Shown one piece after another: positions 6,053 through 11,289 of a DNA stretch of 11,289 nt. Both the position numbers and the translations under genes were made by a program. This DNA is from an uncultured Bacteroidales bacterium (lineage in GTDB: Bacteria; Bacteroidota; Bacteroidia; Bacteroidales; WCHB1-69): assembly GCA_937901455.1 (NCBI GenBank), contig CALDIA010000174.1, positions 1 to 11,289 on the forward strand, written 5' to 3'. The notes under the pieces were generated by a model, which ran no database searches, was not told the DNA's origin, and saw only the letters and a list, made by a program, of their open reading frames with translations. Within the stretch, counting starts at the first letter, position 1. The number at the start of each line of letters is the position of its first letter.

Positions 6053-7426
6053 TCAGTAAAGTATTGCTATTGTTCTATCGTCGTGGTTGCCTTGCGACCA
6101 AAACTCCAACCATTTCAGAAGCTGGTATTGCGATTCCGTGTTGTCATCGGTCAGTTCCACCTCGCCGGTGATGTTTTCCCAAAGGGCATCCCATTTCTCG
6201 ATTTTGTTGAGGTTGGCATCTGTCTCGAACATCGGGTCCGAAACACCGTCTGTCATCAACATCAAAGCGGTAAAATCTTGTTCTATCGAGAAACGCAGTC
6301 TGCTGTATATTGATGCCGCATCTTTGAAAATCTCTGGCATGGTCAGAAACCTTGTCTGACCCGAAAACTCACCTTCGTCGGGAACGCCCAACAGCTTGAA
6401 ATACTTTCTCTCCTTGTCGTAGATGCACATGGCACCATCACCCACCCAAAATGAAGCGATAAACCATCCGAAAGAGAACTTTTTGCATACTGCAAGCAAC
6501 AATGTAGTGGCAAAACACTTCGCAGGAACCCCTTTGGCATCAGCCTCAGTCTCTATGGCCTTGTAAGACTTGAACGCTGCGTTTCCTACAAGTTTATAGA
6601 TTTCGTCTGTCATCATTTTTTGATATTCTACCCCCGACTCGTTTTTGTAAGTTGTTATATATTCTTCGAAGTCATGCAGGCTTTTATCATCCGAAAAAAA
6701 TGATTTGCAGTGCTCAACCGAGGTGTCACAAGCAATACACGACCCTTTTCTGGAATACTTGGCACTACCAGCACCGTCTGCAACGGCCATTATATACCAG
6801 CCGCTGTCTTCGAGATATTCCACCCTGAAATGATCGTCACGAGGGCGACCCTCATGGGCATGTGACCTTCCTCGTTGGCTTGCGGCCACCATGTCCTTTT
6901 GCGGTACTCCCTTTATCGTTTCGACCTTCACATAAACCGAATCCATATCAGGTTGATAATACTCCGTGTCTTTGGGCGTTGGAATGTTCTTCCATAGTGA
7001 CTTAGGGTCGGGATTAATGGTAATGGGAAAAGGCCGATACAGAATGGGCTTGCCATCGACCCAGCCCTTGTACTTATAGGCTAACTCAAGATTGAAACTG
7101 CCGGCTACTTCAGGGACGCCGACAATTGTGCAGGCGGAATCTTCCCCAATTTCATAACTGAGGCCTGCTTCACCAACCCCTTCAATCCAATAATCTTCGA
7201 CCAAATCGCGTGGAATCGCAAATGTCGCTTGATATGCCTTGCCTACGGTTCCGTTGGGAATTGAAATAGACAATGATTCAATCTTGTTTTTGATGATGAT
7301 TCTTTCGTCCATACAATCATTTTCGTATTCGTTCCACAATTTGTTTATCGTGCGTGAAATGAAATCTTCAAATTCCGCATCTGTGCAATTGATTTGCAGC
7401 ACTTTCATTTTGTCTTTCAAGTCCAT
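6053..7426 (-). CDS. PP2C-family protein phosphatase with N-terminal Ig-like region (TerY-P triad)
   Basis: This metal-dependent Ser/Thr phosphatase should reverse the action of the neighbouring kinase. From the ATG at 7426 it has 457 residues. That start lies 2 bases after the upstream stop; an alternative frame start at 7549 would overlap the upstream gene by over 100 bases, and the added residues look unrelated to any domain. The PP2C domain covers about 180-457: RDDHF (196-200), AVADGAGSA (214-222) with D217, WVGDGA (327-332) with D330, TDGVSD (392-397) with D393 and D397, and HDDRT (448-452). All metal ligands look intact. Residues about 55-138 resemble a putative-Ig or cadherin-like module of the He_PIG kind, with IPNGTVGKAYQATFAIP (56-72), a Gly-rich middle and AGSFNLELAYK (108-118). 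Such modules are usual in surface proteins, yet no signal peptide is seen. The module may dock a partner such as TerY or the kinase. Confidence 0.92.
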   Translation of the reverse strand: MDLKDKMKVLQINCTDAEFEDFISRTINKLWNEYENDCMDERIIIKNKIESLSISIPNGTVGKAYQATFAIPRDLVEDYWIEGVGEAGLSYEIGEDSACTIVGVPEVAGSFNLELAYKYKGWVDGKPILYRPFPITINPDPKSLWKNIPTPKDTEYYQPDMDSVYVKVETIKGVPQKDMVAASQRGRSHAHEGRPRDDHFRVEYLEDSGWYIMAVADGAGSAKYSRKGSCIACDTSVEHCKSFFSDDKSLHDFEEYITTYKNESGVEYQKMMTDEIYKLVGNAAFKSYKAIETEADAKGVPAKCFATTLLLAVCKKFSFGWFIASFWVGDGAMCIYDKERKYFKLLGVPDEGEFSGQTRFLTMPEIFKDAASIYSRLRFSIEQDFTALMLMTDGVSDPMFETDANLNKIEKWDALWENITGEVELTDDNTESQYQLLKWLEFWSQGNHDDRTIAILY

Positions 7427-7428
7427 AA

Positions 7429-8475
7429 TCACCCTCTCGCTCTGTTTAAATCCACACCCCCTAAACCGACCGATGACAATTCTCCCTCCATGCCACACCA
7501 AGGGCATTTGCTGTGAGCGTCTTCGCCAACACAAAAGACATTGCCACATTCACATATCACCAAACCGAATTGGTTGCCACAACATGGGCAGGTCGGTTGC
7601 CCAATCATTTCAGTCGTGTTTATGCGTTGTTGTTTACCATCGTTTACAGACAGTTCTTTGTAGGCTTCCTCGTCAATCGGATATGCTCCTACCAATTTGT
7701 AGAACCTGACAAATTGTTGGGGCACAACAACAGAGTTTTCCAACCGCTTCGCATATTTGATGAGATACGGTTTTTTTGTGGTTTGGCACTTACCCTGTAG
7801 CACGGCAAAGTTCTCATCGACAAAGCAAGACTTGCTTGTGTCAACTTTTTCAAGATTGATGCCGTCAAAAGGAGCGAGCTTAGCATCATCATCAGCCAAA
7901 TCGTTTACGGAAACGCTTGAAGTTTTTATTGAATCCGTTACCCATTTGAAGAACCCTTTGAACGATTTGGCATCTGTTTCTGTCAAGCGCAATACATTGT
8001 CCGATATGCGTCCTAAAAGTTGCGTGTTAACATTGTCACCAATCGAAACGATTATCAGGTTACAATGACGACGATATTTGTTGTTCCATCGGACGAATGC
8101 ATTTTCAATATTGTCCGTCGGATTGCCGTCTGTAAAAACAAAGACGATAGGTTTCCAATCTCCCTTCATCTCAGTTGTGGTTTTCTGTAGGGAGCCATCC
8201 ATTTCATCCATGAGAAAATCCAAAGCCGCCCCTAATGACGTTCCTCCTCCTATCGGGAATTTAGGCGGATAGAATTTGTATAATTCCTGCAATGGAGACA
8301 ATAGTTTTGCCTTGCCTGCAAAGGCAATCACAGAAACATACGCCGTTTCCAAGGCGTACGGATCTGTTCTCAGTTCGTTGATGATGGTAGCCATGCCATC
8401 TTGCACCTGTTCAATAGGAGTGCCCACCATTGATTCGGACACATCCACAAGAAAATATATTGGTAATCTACGCAT
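7429..8475 (-). CDS. TerY-like vWA protein with C-terminal TerY-C metal-binding domain
   Basis: This 348-residue soluble protein is the third vWA paralogue and the largest. The vWA domain covers about 1-190 and has a complete metal-ion-dependent adhesion site (MIDAS): DVSES (11-15), T79 in GGGTS and D116 in FTDGNPTD. This site normally binds Mg2+ or another divalent ion and a partner acidic residue. A linker region (about 200-290) is followed by a Cys cluster: CPCC (296-299), CEC (308-310), C315 and CPWC (324-327), which fits the TerY-C metal-binding domain and probably holds two Zn ions. The gene ends GLGGVDLNRARG, without the Pro-rich tail of the two shorter paralogues. It lies 13 bases after the second TerY stop and 2 bases before the PP2C start, suggesting close coupling with the phosphatase and a scaffold role in the TerY-P complex. 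The exact partner is not shown by sequence. Confidence 0.92.
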   Translation of the reverse strand: MRRLPIYFLVDVSESMVGTPIEQVQDGMATIINELRTDPYALETAYVSVIAFAGKAKLLSPLQELYKFYPPKFPIGGGTSLGAALDFLMDEMDGSLQKTTTEMKGDWKPIVFVFTDGNPTDNIENAFVRWNNKYRRHCNLIIVSIGDNVNTQLLGRISDNVLRLTETDAKSFKGFFKWVTDSIKTSSVSVNDLADDDAKLAPFDGINLEKVDTSKSCFVDENFAVLQGKCQTTKKPYLIKYAKRLENSVVVPQQFVRFYKLVGAYPIDEEAYKELSVNDGKQQRINTTEMIGQPTCPCCGNQFGLVICECGNVFCVGEDAHSKCPWCGMEGELSSVGLGGVDLNRARG

Positions 8476-8488
8476 AATGAATTTTATT

Positions 8489-9127
8489 TTACACTATCAC
8501 ATTTACTTCTTCCGGTGGCGGTGGCAATTCCAGCTCATCGGTGGCGCCGATGCTCTTGTTGCCAATCTCTATGGAGGCCGAGACCCATTGGAAAAACTTT
8601 TTGAACGAAGCACTGTCGAGCGTATCAAGAGCAAAGACCTGGTCTGTCAATTGCTTCAATGGTTCGGTTTTGGCGTGCATACCTGCGGCACACGCAACAA
8701 TGCTGGCGAAATGACGCTTCTTGACCTCTGGAACCACATTGTTGTACGCTTGAATATCTGACGGCTTGCCATCAGTCAACAAAAATAGCAAGGGCATCCA
8801 GTCGCCTTTACGTTCAGGGGTGCTGAGTCTGACCTCTGCATCTACCTGCTTGCACAACAACTCCAGTGCAGCACCAGTAAATGTCGGCCCCGACTCTGGT
8901 ACTTTAATGTCTAGCAGTTGGAAATCTTCCAAAGGAGTGAGAGGCGCAAGCACCTTAATTTCCCTGTCAAAAGTTATTATGCTAATGTTGACTGACTCAA
9001 GGGCATAGGGTTCTTGGCGTAAACTTGAAAGCATAGCTTCAATTCCAACTTTCACAGACTCGATAGGTTCACCTCGCATCGAACCCGATGTGTCAATCAA
9101 CAAATACACTGGTAATCTTCTTCCCAT
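8489..9127 (-). CDS. terY: TerY-like vWA domain protein (second copy)
   Basis: This 212-residue protein is almost entirely a vWA domain. From the ATG at 9127 it begins MGRRLPVYLLIDTSGSM. A TTG two codons upstream is possible but unlikely. The metal site has D12, S14 and S16, Thr at 82 or 84 in GPTFTG, and D119 in LTDGKPSD. A conserved helix FKKFFQWVSASI (175-186) matches the other paralogues. The chain ends with a Pro-rich acidic tail, LPPPPEEVNVIV (201-212), almost the same as that of the first copy. That tail is outside the vWA core and may be a docking peptide. The gene is preceded by a 55-base spacer with a hairpin, the longest spacer between genes here, so its expression may be set separately from the first copy. 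TerY proteins are known from tellurite-resistance and related stress loci, where they are predicted to form phospho-regulated complexes. Confidence 0.9.
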   Translation of the reverse strand: MGRRLPVYLLIDTSGSMRGEPIESVKVGIEAMLSSLRQEPYALESVNISIITFDREIKVLAPLTPLEDFQLLDIKVPESGPTFTGAALELLCKQVDAEVRLSTPERKGDWMPLLFLLTDGKPSDIQAYNNVVPEVKKRHFASIVACAAGMHAKTEPLKQLTDQVFALDTLDSASFKKFFQWVSASIEIGNKSIGATDELELPPPPEEVNVIV

Positions 9128-9141
9128 AATCAAAGGTTGAT

Positions 9142-9170
9142 GGGGGTAACCAAAACGTTAGGATACCCCC
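9142..9170. repeat. G/C-rich hairpin in the spacer between two TerY genes
   Basis: GGGGGTA (9142-9148) pairs perfectly with TACCCCC (9164-9170). After one A-A mismatch, CC (9150-9151) pairs with GG (9161-9162), leaving a 9-base loop. No T-run follows on either strand, so it is not a standard intrinsic terminator. In the minus-strand transcript it could block RNA decay, act as a partial pause or tune the ratio of the two TerY proteins. Confidence 0.55.
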
Positions 9171-9182
9171 TTCAGTTTATAA

Positions 9183-9821
9183 TTACACAACAATGTTAAC
9201 CTCTGGCGGTGGCGGCGGAAGTTCACTCATTTTTGTGACTTCTGCTCCCGCGTCTTCCACTTTTTGGCTACCCGTACTAACCGAAGCGGAAACCCACTTG
9301 AAGAACGACTTGATGGTCGCGCTGTCGGCAGTGTCAAGTTGGACTACACATTCCGTAATCTTTTTCAACGTGTCTGTATTGGCGCCCTGACCGGCGGCAC
9401 ATGCCACCACCATACCGAATTTGCGTTTCTTGAACTCGGCAAGCCCTTTGTTCAAATCGTCTGTCGGTTCTCCATCGGTCATAATGAACACGAGTGGCTT
9501 CCAATCTCCTTTTACTTCGGCAGTTGTTTTTACAACCTCTGTATCTACCTTGTTAGCCAACAAAGACAAAGCCTCTCCAAGAGCGGTGCATCCACCAGCA
9601 TCAATGTTTGGTTGCTGGAATGCCGACAGCTCGGTAAGCGGTGTGACTTGTTGAGCCGACGAGTTGAAAGTGATGATGCTCAAGTATGCCGTTTCGAGGG
9701 CATACGGGTCGCTGCGCAGGGTGGACACAAGCACCTGCACACCATTCTTGACTGCTTCGATAGGCTCGCCAAACATGGAGCCGGAAGTGTCCAAAAGCAG
9801 ATAAACGGGTAATCTTCTCAT
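9183..9821 (-). CDS. terY: TerY-like vWA domain protein (first copy)
   Basis: From the ATG at 9821 this is a 212-residue single-domain vWA protein, the same length as its neighbour. It starts MRRLPVYLLLDTSGSMFGEP. A frame start at 9866 would run 43 bases into the TerD gene and is rejected, because the ATG at 9821 lies 2 bases after the TerD stop and aligns with its paralogues. Metal-site residues are D11, S13, S15, T79 in GGCTALG and D116 in MTDGEPTD, so the site is complete. FFKWVSAS (173-180) is the shared helix. The Pro-rich end LPPPPPEVNIVV (201-212) matches the tail of the second copy. The three vWA genes look like products of tandem duplication. Coupling to the TerD gene fits the view that TerD and TerY act in one complex, which is family-level inference. 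Confidence 0.92.
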   Translation of the reverse strand: MRRLPVYLLLDTSGSMFGEPIEAVKNGVQVLVSTLRSDPYALETAYLSIITFNSSAQQVTPLTELSAFQQPNIDAGGCTALGEALSLLANKVDTEVVKTTAEVKGDWKPLVFIMTDGEPTDDLNKGLAEFKKRKFGMVVACAAGQGANTDTLKKITECVVQLDTADSATIKSFFKWVSASVSTGSQKVEDAGAEVTKMSELPPPPPEVNIVV

Positions 9822-9823
9822 GA

Positions 9824-10591
9824 TTATTTTGTGTATGAATTTAGTATCTTTTGGATTGTCAAACACAGATTGGAGTTAGGCAACCTTCCGTCAGAATGGT
9901 CATAAGCATCGCCGATGGCAGCAAATTTCCAATCTCCGTTGTGACGGTAAAGTTTGCCAAGAATCAAGGCGTTCTTTCCAGCAAATTGCTGTTCTTTTGC
10001 CACATCATATTTCGCGAACTCGTTAGTAACACGGGTCACATTCATTTGAGTTCCTTCGTATTCACACATCCTAATGGCAGCGTATGGTATCTTCAAAAAA
10101 TCCACACCTTTAGGGCTAAAAATGTCAAGAAAGAAGAAGATTTGATTGATGTCAGGATTCACTTTTGACAAATCAACTGTGACAATTTCATTGTCCAATC
10201 CATCGTCTCCTCCCTTGTCACCCTCTGTATCGTCTGGTGTGTGATACATTGAACGGTCTTGCGACCAGTCGCTTCCTTTAGGCAGTCTGTTGATGATTTT
10301 TGAAAAGATGTTCGGGTAGATGTTGCCGTTATACAAGGGAGAATACAAGGTATCAATCAGATACCCTTTTTCGTCCACCATTGCACAACTTAGGTCGAGG
10401 TCGAGGTCAACCTCTTCGTCAACCAGTTTTGTTTGTCTTCCGATGCCTAAAAAGCCCTCTCTGACAACAATTTCTTGTTTGCGACCGGTTTTTAGTGCGC
10501 CCCAATTGCAGCCCACCATGAATTTGGTAAGTTTCGAACCATTTGTTTTTTCAAGGTTGATTCGCTGACCTTTTTCCAATCGAATAGCCAT
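9824..10591 (-). CDS. terD: TerD-family predicted Ca2+-binding protein, with insertion
   Basis: This 255-residue soluble protein starts MAIRLEKGQRINLEK, the usual TerD opening. Acidic motifs expected to bind Ca2+ are DLDLDLS (62-68) and GDKGGDDGLDNE (124-135). The ending GKLYRHNGDWKFAAIGD (212-228) is the family's conserved C-terminal strand region. The family is commonly near 190 residues; the excess here comes from an insert at about 32-56 with GRKQEIVVREGFLGIGRQTK, a longer middle segment (about 80-125) and a C-terminal extension after residue 230. It is therefore a divergent paralogue of the neighbouring shorter TerD protein, possibly with a separate role in one hetero-complex. The ATG at 10591 follows that gene's stop by 18 bases, and the first TerY gene begins 2 bases after this one's stop. 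TerD proteins are linked to tellurite, phage and colicin resistance, but their biochemical output remains unclear. Confidence 0.92.
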   Translation of the reverse strand: MAIRLEKGQRINLEKTNGSKLTKFMVGCNWGALKTGRKQEIVVREGFLGIGRQTKLVDEEVDLDLDLSCAMVDEKGYLIDTLYSPLYNGNIYPNIFSKIINRLPKGSDWSQDRSMYHTPDDTEGDKGGDDGLDNEIVTVDLSKVNPDINQIFFFLDIFSPKGVDFLKIPYAAIRMCEYEGTQMNVTRVTNEFAKYDVAKEQQFAGKNALILGKLYRHNGDWKFAAIGDAYDHSDGRLPNSNLCLTIQKILNSYTK

Positions 10592-10609
10592 ATCATTACA
10601 TGTTTTTGA

Positions 10610-11173
10610 TTATCCAACATACTTGTCGACGAAATACTGCAATCCACCCTTGTAGCCTATGCCCATAGCTTCAAACTTCCATTCCCCGTTGCGGCGATAG
10701 AGACGGCCAAACTCGACTGCGGTCTCGATAGAGAAATCCTCGTCAAGTTCATACTTGGCAATTTCTTCGTTGGTAATGGCATTGTAGATACGGATATAGG
10801 AATTGCGCACCTGACCGAAATTCTGCTTGCGTTTGTCCCATTCGTGAATGGTTACGGTAAAGATGATTTCGTTGATTCTTGATGAAACCTTTGTGAGGTC
10901 GACCATGATGGTTTCATCATCGCCACCATCGCTGTTGCCTCCTGTGAGGTCGTCATCGCCAGCCTCGACAGCACCATCAGGAGATACTTTGTTGTTGTAG
11001 AATACAAAAAACTCGTCTTGCGGCAGTTTCTTGTTCTCGCCTAGCATGAACGCTGAAGCATCAAGGTCAAAGTCAAACTGACTTGTTCCTTCATTCGGGT
11101 CCCAACCCAATCCAACGCCGACTCTTTGCAAGCCTATTTCAATGCGTTGGCCTTTCTGTAAGTTAATAGCCAT
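10610..11173 (-). CDS. terD: TerD-family predicted Ca2+-binding protein, canonical
   Basis: This 187-residue protein is a standard-length TerD. From the ATG at 11173 it begins MAINLQKGQRIEIGLQ. A GTG frame start at 11215 would add 14 residues unlike the family and lies next to the upstream hairpin, so it is rejected. Ca2+-site motifs are FDFDLDAS (33-40) and the acidic stretch at 72-87 with DDDLTGGNSDGGDDE. The conserved ending is GRLYRRNGEWKFEAMGIGYKGG (156-177). It is the first gene of the visible run; the 116 bases to the right hold no clear gene but include a terminator-like hairpin, so the Ter transcript probably starts close by. TerD proteins were structurally characterised as Ca2+-binding beta-sandwich proteins, and the key acidic residues are kept here. 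No TerA, TerB or TerC gene is within the window; any such genes would lie outside it. Confidence 0.95.
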   Translation of the reverse strand: MAINLQKGQRIEIGLQRVGVGLGWDPNEGTSQFDFDLDASAFMLGENKKLPQDEFFVFYNNKVSPDGAVEAGDDDLTGGNSDGGDDETIMVDLTKVSSRINEIIFTVTIHEWDKRKQNFGQVRNSYIRIYNAITNEEIAKYELDEDFSIETAVEFGRLYRRNGEWKFEAMGIGYKGGLQYFVDKYVG

Positions 11174-11217
11174 ATCCTTGAGTTTTAATGTTAGAGTATT
11201 CCTTTGAATTACCACAT

Positions 11218-11248
11218 AAAAAAAGCGTGAAGCTCGACTGCTTCCCGC
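11218..11248 (-). terminator. Intrinsic-terminator-like hairpin upstream of the Ter run
   Basis: In the minus-strand transcript GCG (11248-11246) and GAAGC (11244-11240) pair with GCTTC (11233-11229) and CGC (11227-11225), with one mismatch and a 6-base loop. Seven T residues (11224-11218) follow directly. It either ends a gene to the right of the window or acts as an attenuator in the TerD leader, 44 bases before the TerD start. The rest of 11174-11289 holds no gene I can support; one frame stays open from the edge to a stop near 11209 but crosses the T-run. Confidence 0.7.
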
Positions 11249-11289
11249 TGTTCAAGGTATTTGCCTAACCTACACTTACCAAGAAATAG

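Noticed and set aside
7427..7549. Extended N-terminus for the PP2C gene
   Set aside because: The extra 41 residues overlap the preceding gene's Cys-rich end and look like a shadow of it; the ATG at 7426 has the 2-base spacing seen elsewhere in the run.
7239..7709. Plus-strand open frame across the vWA-PP2C junction
   Set aside because: It is antisense to two well-supported genes, has low-complexity Cys and Ser content and no family resemblance.
9142..9170. Intrinsic terminator between the TerY genes
   Set aside because: The stem is good, but no T-run follows on either strand, so only an RNA hairpin is claimed.
9264..9812. 182-residue plus-strand open frame over the first TerY gene
   Set aside because: It mirrors the TerY codons in antisense, and similar shadow frames occur over the paralogues.
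9822..9866. Extended N-terminus for the first TerY gene
   Set aside because: It overlaps the TerD gene, and the added residues have no match in the other two vWA paralogues, which start at RRLP.
9183..11173. Calling the locus a tellurite-resistance operon
   Set aside because: TerD and TerY homology alone does not show tellurite resistance; TerA, TerB and TerC are not in the window, and the TerY-P triad with defence-like cargo points to a wider stress role.
1..11289. CRISPR array, tRNA or rRNA gene, or insertion sequence
   Set aside because: No regular direct repeats, cloverleaf, rRNA-like stretch, transposase frame or terminal inverted repeats were seen while reading the window.

Overview
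The window is a single run of thirteen protein genes, all on the minus strand, so it reads from right (about 11173) to left. Spacers are 55 bases or shorter, several are exactly 2 bases, and no RNA gene, IS element or CRISPR array was seen. Mostly absent Shine-Dalgarno sequences, A/T-rich start regions and the family mix (PMCA-type Ca2+ pump, TerY-C metal-binding vWA protein, GYF_2-PrsW protease) suggest Bacteroidota, probably Bacteroidales. The genus cannot be read from the sequence.

Right part, 4575-11173: a Ter-type stress-signalling core. In transcription order it has two TerD-family predicted Ca2+-binding proteins, two 212-residue TerY-like von Willebrand A (vWA) proteins, a third vWA protein with a Cys-rich TerY-C metal-binding tail, a PP2C phosphatase with an N-terminal Ig-like region, and a Ser/Thr kinase with a Zn-ribbon and a C-terminal beta-rich domain. 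The vWA, phosphatase and kinase genes form the 'TerY-P triad' described in comparative genomics of Ter systems, here with three vWA paralogues. A terminator-like hairpin lies just upstream of the first TerD gene.

Middle part, 924-4572: five accessory genes. The first starts 2 bases after the kinase stop and resembles abortive-infection AbiJ proteins with a C-terminal HEPN-like domain. Next come an unrecognised protein, a small protein resembling a degenerate macro domain, a GYF_2-PrsW intramembrane protease, and an A1S_2505-type protein that also has macro-like motifs. The 2391-4572 stretch is clearly more A/T-rich than its surroundings and looks like inserted cargo.

Left part, 1-905: the N-terminal 301 residues of a P-type Ca2+ ATPase, cut by the window edge and G/C-rich, with an apparent extra pair of membrane segments before the usual first pair.

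Working model (inference): TerD and vWA proteins form a metal-dependent sensing or scaffold complex. The kinase and PP2C set its phosphorylation state. The AbiJ-like protein, and perhaps the unknown and macro-like proteins, act as effectors or modulators. PrsW acts at the membrane, and the Ca2+ pump controls the ion that TerD proteins are expected to bind. This would be a phosphorylation-gated stress or anti-phage island; nothing in the sequence proves that role.
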